This document shows, in pieces, positions 52,980-63,990 of a stretch of DNA of 64,000 bases (positions within the stretch are counted from its first letter, which is position 1; each line of letters opens with the position of its first letter). Both the position numbers and the translations under genes were made by a program. Under the pieces are notes generated by a model. The model did no database searches. It was not told where the DNA came from and worked only from the letters and a program-made list of their open reading frames with translations. The DNA comes from Luscinia megarhynchos (Eukaryota > Chordata > Aves > Passeriformes > Turdidae), in contig JAPFBE010000032.1 in assembly GCA_034336665.1 (NCBI GenBank), positions 3,596,001-3,660,000 on the forward strand. The letters are read 5' to 3'.

Positions 52980-53510
52980 TGTCCTGGGTTGACGTTATGA
53001 CTAGCTCTTCTCCCTGCCCCTCCCCCCTCCCTGTCTGCAGGGAGCTGTCGGCAGCGCGGCGGCCCCTCCCCCCGAGCTGCCTGGCTCGCTGCTGGCTCGC
53101 CCCGGCTTGGCTGCTGCTGCTTGCTCGCCCAGCTGGCTTGCTTGCTTGCCCCCTGGCTAGCTAGGCTGCTCGCTCCCCTTGCTGGCTACCCTGGCTCTCT
53201 CTCTCTCTCTCTCTTTTCTTCCCCTCATCCAGAAGACCGGAACCAACTCCAGAGGAAAATGGATCTGAACCTCAGAGACTGCCTCTGGAAGCTTGCCAAG
53301 AAGCTCTCTGCCCTTCCCAGCGAAGATCTCCGACCTAGTCTCTCTCTCTCTCTCTCTCAGTGAAATTTGTTTTTTGTTATCTGGCTCTGACTGGGAAGTG
53401 TTTTCTCTTGTGTTTTGTTAATAAATAAGTTTTTTCCACTTTCCCCCTAAGGAGAATTCTTTCTGAGTTCTTTGGGAGGTCTTTCCCCAAATTTGTCCTA
53501 AACTTGGACA
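52980..53510 (+). promoter_or_regulatory. ERV-D 5' LTR (family LTR-D)
   Basis: TGTCCTGGGTTGACG...AACTTGGACA. GC-rich U3 with GGCT/TGCT-type repeats, two CT microsatellites (about 53193-53214 and 53340-53358), and GTTAATAAATAAG (about 53416) as poly(A) signal. The same family occurs as a reverse solo copy at 24182-24793. Confidence 0.92.
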
Positions 53511-53517
53511 AATCATT

Positions 53518-53537
53518 TGGTGGCCCGTAAGGGGAGG
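53518..53537 (+). promoter_or_regulatory. Primer-binding site, tRNA-Ile (ERV-D)
   Basis: TGGTGGCCCGTAAGGGGAGG matches the complement of a tRNA-Ile 3' end over the first 12 bases and most of the rest. It lies seven bases inside the LTR. Confidence 0.85.
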
Positions 53538-53598
53538 AAAGGAAAAAAGTGGAAAAAACTTTAATAATAATATTTTGTTTTCAATTGTTGGTATCGGT

Positions 53599-55572
53599 AT
53601 GTCGGTTGAATCCATGATGTCTTTGATTGTGGGAGTCTGCCTGTATGTGTGGTCATTGGGTTTCTTTGAAGTGTTGATACCGTTGTGGTCTTTGGGTTTA
53701 TTTGCTTATCCGGAAATAGCTCCGATGCTGTCTTTGATACGCAGTTTTTGTACTAAAGGGGTATTAGCAAAAATACTCATCGGGATAGGCGTGGTGGTAA
53801 TGATATGCAGGAGGGTTATAAGAATGTTGGAATTGGCCTCAGGAATGTATACATCATGGTTTGTGTTATTTATTAGAGGAGAGGCAGGCAAAGAGGATTT
53901 CCTGCCTCTATTTCCTTTCCTCTCCTCTGAATTAGTTACATCTCTATTAGAAAACATTCAGATCTCCCTGAATATCAAGGAGACCATCTTTCTGGCAGTA
54001 AATTTAGTAAGTTTTGGCTACACTGTCTGCAGTTTATACAGAATAAAGGCTGAGATTTCTAAAGGAGCTGAGAAGACTCCTGATATAGGAGTCAAGTTCA
54101 GCAGGAAGAACCTTGAATGGAATGGGAAATGGGAGGAAATGGGCCAGATTTTAAAGGAACTCTCTGACCCCATAATCTGGGAATTCCCACGTGAACAGAT
54201 TCAGGATCCAATCAAGGTTGCAAGGTACTTAAAGAAGAAATGTCAGGATGGCCCTAAAGAGAAAAGGATTATTACAGTGAGCTGGGCCCTGGCACATGCA
54301 TATCGTACCCTGCTAGGTAGCATAGAGCGAAACACAGTGGAAAGGGAACAGGGAGATAGATTATCTACTACCCCAGTCACTCAGGTTGCTACCAACCCCC
54401 TAGGCTTAAACCCAGCAGCTAAACTGGATAATAAGCCCCAACCAATGGCTGTTACTACTAGTACAAGGAGTGGGAAGTGCACAAAGAAGACCGATCGGCT
54501 GGTGGATGACGATGATGATGTTGCTGGAGAGGGACCCTCAACACCTCCTGATATAAAATAAGGAGCCAAAACAACCAGTGTAAGAGTAGAGGCCAACAAT
54601 GAGTCTCTTTCCTTAAAAGATCTGTGTGGGTTAAGAAAAGATTACACCCGGCGACCTGATGAATCTATAATCAGCTGGCTAGTTCGTCTCTGGGATGTGG
54701 CAGGAGAGGCTACAGTTTTGGAGGGCACTGAAGCGAGGCACCTGGGATCTCTGTCCCACGATCCTGTTATTGACCAAGGCGTGATGAGGGAAGCTAACCC
54801 TCAAAGCCTCTGGGCCCGGGTCCTGGATAGTGTGGCACAAAGACATCTGTGTGCGGATGATCTATATATGCAGCAGACCCGATGGAGAACCATTGAGCAG
54901 GGGGTCCAGCGTCTGAGAGAGATGGCAGTAGCAGAAATTATTTTTTCGGATTACATAACAAGTAGAAATCCAGCCTTGGTACCATGCACACCGATGATGT
55001 GGAGGAAATTTGTGCGGCTCGGGCCATCTGAGTACGCCTCTGCTCTAGCAATAATGAAGCGGGAAGAGATGTATGAAACCGTGCTCGACATGGCAAAGAA
55101 GCTCCAGGCATATGCTGACGCTATACATTGCCCAACCCATGCGAGAATTGCAGCCGTGGAAACACGTTTACAGAATCTGGAGGATAAGATAGAGGAAAAT
55201 CATAAGAAGCTCAGAGAGATTAAGGAGGACCTCCTCCAAATATCGGCTGTGCAGATTAGACGTCCCGGCACCCCACGCAGACGTTTCTCTGATAGTGAGA
55301 GGAGGTATACTCCATGTGCTGAATTGTGGCTTTTCTTACGTGATTGCGGAGAGAATATGAAACGTTGGGATGGAAAACCTACTGCTGCTCTGGCACAATG
55401 GGTGCAGGATATGAAGGAAGATAAGACTCAAAGAGAAGGTTCAACCAAAAAGAGAGCAGCTCCAGTCGCCCAGTACCATGACGCCAAGTACGAGGAGGAT
55501 GAAGACATGTCTAATCCGCTGGAAGGAACTTCTAAAACCTATGCCCCCTTAAAAAAGGATAAACAGGCTTAG
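53599..55572 (+). pseudogene. gag: gag of ERV-D: multi-hydrophobic N-terminus and capsid
   Basis: I chose the ATG at 53599; upstream only TTG is in frame. The first 320 codons hold four or five hydrophobic segments (LIVGVCLYVWSLGFF; LIPLWSLGLFAY; ILIGIGVVVMICR; TSWFVLFI; IFLAVNLVSFGY), then a charged part ending in an acidic DDDDD run. A TAA at 54559-54561 interrupts. The same frame stays open through a capsid-like domain (SLKDLCGLRKDYTRRPDESI, about 54610-54670) and a coiled coil (ETRLQNLEDKIEENHKK) to TAG at 55570. No zinc knuckle. Its C-terminal part aligns with ERV-C gag. The TAA is probably a disabling mutation. Confidence 0.8.
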
Positions 55573-56220
55573 AGAGGCCCTGCCTCTAGCCAGGGTGAGG
55601 CTAGGGAGAATCGTGTGTTCTGGACTGTGTGGATTCGGTGGCCTGGCACATCGAAACCACAAAAGTATAAAGCCTTGGTTGACACCGGTGCACGATGCAT
55701 CATATTCCCATCAGGATACGTGGGGGCAGAATCTGTCTCTATTGCTGGTGTCACAGGTGGATCCCAAGATTTTACTTTGGTGGAAGCAGAAGTGAGTTTG
55801 ACTGGAAAAGAGTGGAAAAGATACCCAATTGTGACTGGCCCAGAGGCCCCGTGTATTTTAGGAATAGATTTCCTTCGAAGCGGGTATTTTAAGGACCCAA
55901 AAGGCTTCAAGTGGGCATTTGGGATAGCGGCTGTGATGGCGGAGAGAATCCGGCAATTGAACACCCTGCCCGGACTATGTGAGAATCCAATTGCCGTGGG
56001 ACTCCTGAGGGTACAGGAGCAGAAGGTACCGATTGCCACTTCAGTAGTACATCGCCGGCAATATAGGACAACTCGAGATGCTGTGATCCCCATCCATAAG
56101 ATGATCCGGGAGCTGGAGAGCCAAGGGGTGGTCAGCAAAACCCACTCACCCTTCAACAGCCCCATCTGGCCTGTGCGCAAGCCTGATGGAGAAGGGAGAT
56201 TGATGTGGACTACCGTGCAT
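55573..56220 (+). pseudogene. pro: protease and start of RT of ERV-D
   Basis: In the same frame as gag, directly after its TAG. The aspartic protease has ALVDTGARCIIFPS (about 55672-55713) and ILGIDFLRSGYF (about 55855-55892). RT fingers follow (VPIATSVVHRRQY...DAVIPIHKMIRELES). A missing base at about 56201, in the GRL.V.DYRALNEV region, moves RT into another frame, and this frame ends at 56221. Entry would require read-through of the gag stop. Confidence 0.88.
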
Positions 56221-58750
56221 TGAATGAAGTCACCCCACCGCTGAGCGCTGCCGTGCCGGACATGCTGGAACTCCAGTACGAGCTGGAGTCCAAGGCAGCA
56301 AGGTGGTATGCCACCATTGACATTGCCAATGCGTTTTTCTCCATTCCTTTGGCTGCAGAGTGCAGGCCTCAGTTTGCTTTCACCTGGAGGGGCGTGCAGT
56401 ACACCTGGAATCGACTGCCCCAGGGGTGGAAACACAGTCCCACCATCTGCCATGGGTTGATCCAGGCTGCACTGGAAAAGGGTGAGGCTTCAGAACATTT
56501 GCAGTACATCGATGACATCATTGTGTGGGGAAACACAGCAGAAGAAGTGTTTGAGAAAGGTGAGGAAATTATCCAAATCCTCCTGGAAGCCGGTTTTGCC
56601 ATCAAGAAGAGTAAAGTTAAGGGACCTACTCGTGAGATCCAGTTCCTAGGAGTGAAGTTGCAAGATGGAAGACGTCAGATTCCCACTGATGTTATTAACA
56701 AAATCACAGCTATGTCTCCACCCACTAACAAGAAAGAGACACAAGCTTTCTTGGGTGCTATAGGCTTTTGGAGAATGCACATCCCCGAGTACAGTCAGAT
56801 TGTGAGTCCTCTTTATCAGGTCACTTGGAAGAAGAATGATTTCCATTGGGGCCCTGAACAACAGCAAGCCTTCGCCCAGATTAAACAAGAAATCGCCCAT
56901 GCAGTAGCTCTTGGCCCAGTCAGGACGGGGCCAGATGTGAAGAATGTGCTCTACTCTGCAGCCGGGAACCACGGTTTGTCTTGGAGTCTGTGGCAGAAGG
57001 TGCCTGGTGAGACTCGAGGCCGACCCCTGGGATTTTGGCGCAGAAGTTACAGAGGATCGAAAGGCAACTATACCCCAACAGAGAAGGAAATCCTGGCCAC
57101 CTATGAGGGAGTCCAAGCCATTTCAGAAGTGATCGGTACAGAAGCACAACTCCTCTTGGCACCCCAACTACCAGTACTGGGGTGGATGTTCAGCGGAAAG
57201 GTTCCCTCCACTCACCATGCCACCAGTGCCACATGGAGCAAGTGGATTGCCCTTATCACTCAGCGTGCCCGGATTGGAAAACTCAATCGCCCCAGGATTT
57301 TAGAAATAATTGCAAACTGGCCAGAAGGTGAAAGATCCAGTTTCACGGATGAGGAAGAAGAACCAGTGACCCGGGCTGAAGAAGCTCCACCGTGCAACCA
57401 GCTACCGGCAGAGGAAGCACGTTACGCTCTATTCACCGACGGTTCTTGTCGCATCGTAGGGATGAACAGGAGGTGGAAAGCAGCTGTATGGAGCCCGACC
57501 CGACTGGTCGCAGAGGCCACTGAAGGAGAGGGCGGATCAAGTCAGCTTGCTGAACTTAAAGCTATTCAACTGGCCCTAGACGTTGCTGAAAGAAAGAAAT
57601 GGCCGAAACTCTATTTGTACACTGATTCCTGGATGGTGGCCAATGCTCTGTGGGGATGGTTGAAGAAATGGAAAGAGGCGAACTGGCAGCGCAGAGGAAA
57701 ACCAATTTGGGCTGCTGAAGAATGGAAAAACATCGCTACTCGGTTAGAGAAACTACCTGTGAAAGTTCGCCATGTAGATGCCCATGTCCCCAGAAGTAGA
57801 GGCAATGAAGAGCAGCAAAACAATCAGCAGGTAGATCAGGCTGCAAAGATAGGGGTGTCTAAGATAGATCTTGACTGGGAGCACAAGGGAGAGTTGTTCC
57901 TAACATGATGGGTGCATGATGCCTCAGGCCATCAGGGTAGAGATGCCACCTATAAGTGGGCACGAGACCGAGGGGTGGATTTACCATGGACAACATCACA
58001 CAGATTATCCATGACTGTGAGACGTGCGCTGCTATCAAGCAGGCCAAGTGGGTGAAGCCCCTCTGGTGTGGTGGGCGGTGGTCCAAGTATAACTACGGGG
58101 AGGCCTAGCAGATTGATTACATCACACTGCCTCAGACCCGCCAAGGCAAGCACTACGTGCTGACCATGGTAGAAGCCACCACCGGCTGGTTGGAGACCTA
58201 CCCTGTGTCCCATGCTACTGCTCGAAACACCATCCTAGGCCTGGAAAATCAGGTCCTTTGGAGGCATGGTACCCCTGAGAGGATCGAGTCAGACAATGGG
58301 ACTCATTTTAAGAATAAATTTGTCAAGACCTGGGCTAGGGAACACGGTATTGCGTGGGTGTACCACATCCCTTACCATGCACCAGCTGCAGGTAAAGTGG
58401 AGAGGTACAATGGATTGGTGAAGACTACCTTAAAGGCATTGGGTGGAGGATCTCTCAAGAACTGGGAGCAGCATTTGGCAAAGGCCACTTGGTTAGTCAA
58501 CACTCGAGGTTCCACCAACTAATCAGGTCCCGTCCAGTCTGAGTGCCTTAATGTAGTAGACGGAGACAAAGTCCCAGTGGCCCATGTCAGAGGTTTGCTA
58601 GGGAAGACAGTATGGATTAATCCTGCCTCGAGTACAGGCAAACTCATTCGTGGGATTGCCTTTGCTCAAGGACCAGGATGTACTTGGTGGATAGTGCAGA
58701 AAGATGGTACAACCCGCTGTGTACCTCAGGGAGATCTGATTGTAGGGTGA
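56205..58750 (+). pseudogene. pol: RT, RNase H and integrase of ERV-D, lightly damaged
   Basis: A 567-codon open block (56205-57908) holds RT with the first Asp at TIDIANAFF (about 56314) and YIDDIIVWG (about 56505-56530). RNase H has YALFTDGSC (about 57423-57449), ELKAIQLALD (57555) and LYTDSW. A CGA-to-TGA type change at 57906 stops it. Integrase follows with HDASGHQG and CETC-like zinc ligands (stop-broken), ESDNGTHF (about 58288) and KVERYNG (about 58396), a stop at 58520, and the C-terminal domain WINPASS...CVPQGDL to 58750. Catalytic residues remain visible; the damage is three or four point changes. Confidence 0.92.
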
Positions 58751-58961
58751 ATTAGACACAAATATTATTGTTGAGTGTTACCACCATTGCCTGTATGCTA
58801 GATCTTATGAATATGAGACAGAAGGGAATGTGTAAGTGGCGAAGGCCTGAGCAAGTGGGAAGAAGGAAACGTGTAAGTGTTGAAGGTTTGAGCAAGTCAG
58901 AGGAGGTTTTTACATTGTGTTTAGTGAGTGTATATCCCAATTGTGTGTCAATGATCACGAT

Positions 58962-58979
58962 ATGGGATAAGGGGTGGAA
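58962..58979 (+). promoter_or_regulatory. Polypurine tract of ERV-D
   Basis: TGGGATAAGGGGTGGAA lies directly before the TG of the 3' LTR. Confidence 0.85.
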
Positions 58980-59523
58980 TGTCCTGGGTTGATGTTATGA
59001 CTAGCTCCTCTCCCTGCCCCCCTCCCCTCCCTGTCTGCATGGAGCTGTAGGCGGCGTGGTGGCCCCTCCCCCCGAGCTGCCCGGCTCGCTGCTGGCTTGC
59101 CCCGGTTTGGCTGCTGCTGCTTGCTCGCCCCGCTGGCTTGCTTGCTTGCCCCCTGGCTAGCAAGGCTGCTTGCTCCCCTTGCTGGCTACCCCGGCTGTCT
59201 CTCTCTCTCTCTCGCGCTCTCTCTCTCTCTCTTTTCTTCCCCTCATCCAGAAGACCGGAACCGGCTCCAGAGGAAAATGGATCTGAACCTCAGAGACTGC
59301 CTCTGGAAGCTTGCCGAGAAGCTCTCCGCCCTTCCCAGCGAAGATCTCCAAGCTCGTCTCTCTCTCTCTCTCAGTGAAATTTGTTTTTTTTATCTGGCTC
59401 TGACTGGGAAGTGTTTTCTCTTGTGTTTTGTTAATAAATAAGTTTTTTCCATTTTCCCCCTGAGGAGAATTCTTTCTGAGTTCTTTGGGAGGTCTTTCCC
59501 CAAATTTGTCCTAAACTTGGACA
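58980..59523 (+). promoter_or_regulatory. ERV-D 3' LTR
   Basis: TGTCCTGGGTTGATG...AACTTGGACA. Longer than the 5' copy because of an extra CT/CGCT stretch at about 59196-59232. About 26 substitutions from its partner. Confidence 0.92.
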
Positions 59524-59528
59524 AATTG

Positions 59529-59672
59529 TTATTCCTAATTCCCCTATCTTTGCCTGAGAGCCCCTTAATTTCAAAATTATAATAATAATTTTTAGTGAGG
59601 GGGTTTACATTCTCCATTTCAAAGAGAAGCTTCTGCCTTTAATTGCAGACACCTGTCCTTCAAACCAGGACA
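59529..59672 (+). mobile_element. Solo LTR-B, right part
   Basis: Continues LTR-B after ERV-D: TTATTCCTAATTCCCC to CTTCAAACCAGGACA, followed by the CAACC duplicate at 59673-59677. Confidence 0.9.
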
Positions 59673-59677
59673 CAACC

Positions 59678-60106
59678 AGAAACCTATTCTTTGAAAAATT
59701 GGACTATCCCCAGAAATTATTTGTATTGTCATTCACAGAAAAGGTCAAGAGTTTAGGGTGAGGAAGACTTGCCTTACTTCCTCCTTTTAAGACCCCTTCC
59801 CATGAAAACGACCCCAGACTTAATTTAAGAACTCAATCATGCATGCTTAATAGCTATTCAAGCTAATTACCATAGGAAGCGGGAGATGGGAGGGGCTGTT
59901 TTATGAATATGTATTTGTTTGAATCCTTTGCCAATAAATAGACTCTGTGATCACCTGTGATTTTGCAGTGCGTATTAGAGGATTACCTCACGCTGCTGCC
60001 CAGCACTGAATAAACATACACTTTCTAACTTTAAATTGCTAGAGAGTCTTTTGTTTGTCACAGTTGAGTATCGGTATTGGGCCAATACTCTTATTTTGGT
60101 AAATCA
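59678..60106 (+). promoter_or_regulatory. ERV-E 3' LTR, second part
   Basis: Has GCCAATAAATAGAC (about 59929) and CTGAATAAACATAC (about 60006), the second a poly(A) signal. It ends GGTAAATCA before TAAG. It joins 52230-52411 once the nested elements are removed, giving an LTR of about 615 bp. Confidence 0.75.
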
Positions 60107-60857
60107 TAAGGCTCCATACAGCTTCTTTCCATTTTGGATTGGTCCTGACAACATGGCAGGATCCATCAGTGAAGAGTGCGTATTGCCTCTCACTTTCTGG
60201 TAGATGGTTATGCGGTGAGGCCTCCTCAGCATGTATCATCTGCTCATCTTCCTCTTCAGATGAAAATCCAAAACTGTTACCTTTGGGCCAGTTCGTAAGG
60301 ACCTCCGAGATACCAGGGGAATTTGGATTTCCTATTTGAGCTCACTGTGGGATGAGAGCAATCCACTGACTCCATGTTGCATCAGGGGCATGATGTGTTG
60401 CAGAGACTTTTCCTTTACACATCCAGTTTACCACTGGTAGTCAGGGTGACAGAAGAAACTGTGCTTTGATGTCTATTACTTCTGAGGCAGCTTGAACTCC
60501 CTCATAAGCTCCTAGGATTTATTTTTTAGTTGAGGTGCAGCTGGCCTCAGATCCTCTGTATTCCTGACTCCAGAACCTGAGAGGTCATCCTTGAGTCTCT
60601 CAAGGTACCTTCTGCCTGAGGGTCCATGAAGGACTATTATTCCCAGCTGCAGTGCAGAGCAGGTTCTCCACATCCTGTGCTGTCCTGACTGGGCCAAGGC
60701 CTATTGCATGGCCAGTTTCCTGTTTGATCTGTACAAAGGCTTGCTGTTTCTCAGGGCCCCACTAGAAGCCATTTTTCTTTCGTGTCACAAGGTAGAAAGG
60801 ACTTACAATCTGGCTGTACTTGGGGATGTGCATCCTCCAAAAACCCATAGTGCCTAG
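60107..60857 (-). pseudogene. pol: ERV-F pol: RNase H and RT thumb region (middle piece)
   Basis: Minus strand: YALFTDGSCHVVRTNPKWKE (about 60145-60205) is RNase H of the ERV-C/D type. Further right, FGPVRTGQ- and GFWRMHI-like text (about 60690-60850) marks RT thumb/connection. It is heavily mutated. At 60853-60857 it is cut by the solo LTR-A (duplication CCTAG). Confidence 0.82.
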
Positions 60858-61477
60858 TGTAAGAGTCGGTCCGAAGTTTCTCTGATCTGCCTCACGACCA
60901 TCATCAGAGACTGAGACCCTAGGATGCCATCACTCGCTCTGGACCTGAGTTCTGGCCTGGCTGAGGTGGATGCTTGCCAAGGGACTGTTTGTAGGTGTGC
61001 CTGGTGCTTGCCATGGTACGCTGCTCTCAAGCAGTGGAATGGTTATAGCACCCTGTTCCTGCACCTGTTTCATGGAGCGACGATCTCCACATACAATAGT
61101 CCATAAATCTCTCCACCTTTTGGCCAGAGGCCACTTGCTTTGGAGGACTATAAAAAGTGACTTTCTTAAAGAGACTCTGAGATCTCTTTCTCCCCAATGG
61201 ACAGAAGACGCCTCCATTGGCTGACCACAAGGATATGTCCCATCTGTTGGTAGCTATATCCCCATCCTTTCTCTCTCTCTGCCCTTTTACTTCATTTCCT
61301 TTACCTCTTTCTCTCTCTCTCTCTCTCTCTCTTCTACCGCAAATTGAATTGCTGGAACGCAATAAACTGCATTGCTGCTTGCTGCTGAATGAAACTTGAA
61401 TCTCTTGCTTTTGTCTTTTGCACTCTGGGGTTGAACGAACCATCATGACTCCCGCTCGGGTTGAGCGAATCATGACA
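60858..61477 (+). mobile_element. Solo LTR-A, TSD CCTAG
   Basis: TGTAAGAGTCGG...CGAATCATGACA, 620 bp, flanked by CCTAG at 60853-60857 and 61478-61482. TATA (GGACTATAAAAAGTG, about 61146), two CT microsatellites (about 61270 and 61311-61333) and CGCAATAAACTGC (about 61359) match the LTRs of ERV-A. The duplication falls within ERV-F RT and its removal restores the phrase coding ETQAFLG...GFWRMH. Confidence 0.95.
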
Positions 61478-61482
61478 CCTAG

Positions 61483-62650
61483 TAAAGCTTGTGTTTCATT
61501 CTTGATGGTCAGGAGGACATAGCATCTGTCTTACTGATAACCTTGGTTGGAAACTGTGGACATCTGTCTTGCCACTTAACTCCTAGGAACCTAATTTCCT
61601 GGTCAGGTTCCTTTACTTTGATGTCAAAACCAGCTTTCAGGAAAATCTGGATTATTTTCTCTCCTTTCTCAAAAAGTTCCTCTGCTGTGTTGCCCCACAT
61701 GATGATGTCATTGATGTATTTTGCAAGTGTTCTGAAGCCTCATCCTTTTCCAGTGCAGTCTGGATCAGTCCATGGAAAATGGTAGGACTGTGCTTCCAGC
61801 CCTGGGACAGTCAGTTCCAAATGTACTGCACGCTCTTCCAGGTGAAAGCAAACTGTGGCCTGCACTCTGCTGCTAAAGGAATGGAGAAAAACACATTAGC
61901 AGTCTTGATGGTGGCACCATTTTGCTGCCTTGGACTCCAGCTCGTACTGAAGTTCCAGCATGTCCAGCATGGCAGCACTCAGTGATGGTGTGATTTCATT
62001 CAGGCTACAATAGTCCACTGTCAGTCTCCACTCTCCATTAGACTTACACACTGGCCATATAAGGCTACTGAAGGGTGAGTGAGTTTTGCTGACCATTCTC
62101 TGGCTCTCCCATTCATGGATCATCTTATGAATGAGAATCACAGAGTCTCTATGTGGTATTGCCAACAATGCAGTGTTGCTTTGGCAATTGGTGCCTGTTC
62201 TTCAACTGTCAGCAGTCCCACTGCAGAAGGGTCCTCTGAAAGACCTGACAAGGTATTCAATTGTCTAATACCTTCTATCTCTGCAGCATCTATCCCAAAA
62301 GCCCACCAATGTCCTTTTGGGTCTTTGAAATCCTGAGATAATCTATACTGAGAATACAAGAGGCCTCTGGACCAGACACAATGGGGCATTTCTTTCACTC
62401 CTTCCTGGTCATGCTCACTTCAGTTTCCAACAGAGTCAATTTCTGAGACCCCCTGTCACCCTAGCAAAGGAAACAGGTTCTGCTCCCACATGTCCCAATG
62501 GCATTAGAGTACATTGTGTGCCAGTGTCAACCAAAGCCTTGTATTTTTGTGGTTCTGATGTGCCAGGCCATTTGATCCATATAGTCCAAGAGATTAGATT
62601 TTCCCTGGCCTCTACCTGGCTAGAGGCAGGGCCCCTCTATTTCTGTCTAT
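61483..62650 (-). pseudogene. pol: ERV-F protease and RT (right of solo LTR-A)
   Basis: Minus strand: RT with WGNTAEELFEKGEKIIQIF (about 61640-61700). The active-site motif has decayed to YIND (about 61707-61720) where ERV-C and ERV-D have YIDD. ELQYELESKAAKW (about 61925-61965), DAV(I)LIHKMIHEWESQ (about 62088-62140) and protease-end text around 62330-62380 also appear. Many stops. Confidence 0.82.
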
Positions 62651-63990
62651 TGTTTCCTTTTTGTGCATACATTGTGGAGGTCCCTTCAAGGGGATCAGAC
62701 ATGTCATCCTCCCTTCTGTTATGCCTCGGAGCTCAGTCATGGGAAACTGGAACTACAGTCTTGTATAACTCCATCTGTTAGTAGTTTCCTCTTTTAGCTT
62801 ACCCACCCATGCTGCCAGGACAGAAGTGGATTTTTCATCACATCTTCTCACATCTTCCCCATGCTTACACAGGAAGAACCACAGGTCAGCTTGTGGGGTG
62901 CACCCATGCCAGGGGACATCTGCTTCTGATAGCAGGGGCTCTGGTCTGTTCTGAAGAAACTTGGAAAAGGCTCTCTTTAAGCTCCTTTCTGAGATTCTGA
63001 TGAGTCTCTTCAATTTTCCCAATTTCCACATATACACGATCAAGTCTGTTTTTACAGCCAAGACTTGGGCTTGTGTAGGGATGTTGACAGTGTCTTCATA
63101 TGTCCAAAGCCGCCTTGTCACAGCGCCCACTCTAATTTTCTTCATTCCACTGAAGTCATGCTAGGAATTGGGCATATGCTTGGGTTCTGAGTCATGCCAG
63201 TTTGAGCCACATCAGCGCTGTACATTTCACCAGGTGTCTGGAGTCTTAGTGGTTGGGTCATCATTTGAGAAAAGGATCTCTATCACAGCCAGTTCTTGAG
63301 AGTGTTAGATTCCTTGCTCCATGGTCTTCCAAGGGCCTTGCTGCAGCTGGAGATCTTCTGGGAAAAAGTATCTCTCTACACTTGCTAAAAGTGGCATGCA
63401 GAGACTGAGACATTCGGGCCTCCTCACAATCCCCTGGTCAATACCCACATCACTGAACAGGGATCCCAAATGCTTTGCTTCAGTACTGTCCAAAACTACA
63501 GCATCACCTGCAGCATCCCAGACTCGGATCAACCAGACTCATCGGGTTGTCAGGTGAGGCCTTTTCTCAGATTGCAGAGGCTTTGGAAGCAAAAAGACTC
63601 AGTGATTATTTCTGGTTCTGATTCCTCTGCTGTCTGTAAGGGTCCTGCCTCCCCATCATCATCCACTGGGTGAATGGATTTGGTCTTATATTTCCTACTC
63701 TGGACAGGGGCAACTACTACTGGCTTAGGCTGTCCTGATTTAACTGCAGCTAAGTGATCATGGTGCCTATAGATTTGTTCTCCCTCCCTTCTGTCTGTAG
63801 CTGCTGCTGCACAGTAACAAGCAGTGTGCAGTAAGCATTAGCCAGTATCCAGTACAATGCAATGAGCTGCTTTCCTTTGGAGCTGTCACTCCAATTTTCA
63901 TTCAGAGATTTTCCAAACTATTGGGGCAGAGTATTTCTTCAGGATCTGGCCTACGTCCTCCCCACATCCCATGCCACTCAGGATTTTTCC
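62651..63990 (-). pseudogene. gag: ERV-F gag, continuing beyond the window
   Basis: Minus strand: capsid-like VWDAAGDAVVLDSTEAKHLGS (about 63455-63520, quoted in part) and WKTMEQGI align with ERV-D gag (LWDVAGEATVLEGTEARHLG). The tail ADLWFFLCKHGEDVRRCDEK (about 62820-62880) aligns with LWLFLRDCGENMKRWD. The N-terminal hydrophobic half and 5' LTR would lie to the right of the window. Confidence 0.8.

Larger units (their letters stand above)
52980..59523 (+). mobile_element. ERV-D: ERVL-like provirus, TSD AATTG
   Basis: Flanked by AATTG at 52975-52979 and 59524-59528. It has LTRs of 531 and 544 bp, a tRNA-Ile primer site, gag, protease, RT/RNase H and integrase, a polypurine tract and no env. 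By eye the LTRs differ at about 26 positions (about 5%) plus CT-repeat length, so it is older than the ERVK insertion. Inactivating changes are few: stops at 54559, 57906 and 58520 and one-base gaps near 56201 and 57981. Its pol is close to ERV-C's, but its LTRs and primer differ. Confidence 0.95.
50561..60106 (+). mobile_element. ERV-E: truncated env-bearing ERV, TSD TAAG, with nested insertions
   Basis: TGAAACACTAATCTT starts at 50561 and again at 52230 (3' LTR), and the 3' LTR ends GGTAAATCA at 60106. Flanks are TAAG at 50557-50560 and 60107-60110; with CA they agree over six bases (CATAAG). Removing it rejoins ERV-F's RNase H sequence. Between the LTR starts there are only 45 bp of 5' LTR and about 1.6 kb of env, so the rest of the 5' LTR, gag and pol are deleted. 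A polypurine tract (CAAAGGAGAACTGTGGAA) precedes 52230. The 3' LTR is split by LTR-B plus ERV-D. Confidence 0.85.

Noticed and set aside
55569..56453. A 294-codon minus-strand open frame in ERV-D
   Set aside because: Lies opposite protease and RT, with no recognisable domain; a shadow of pol.
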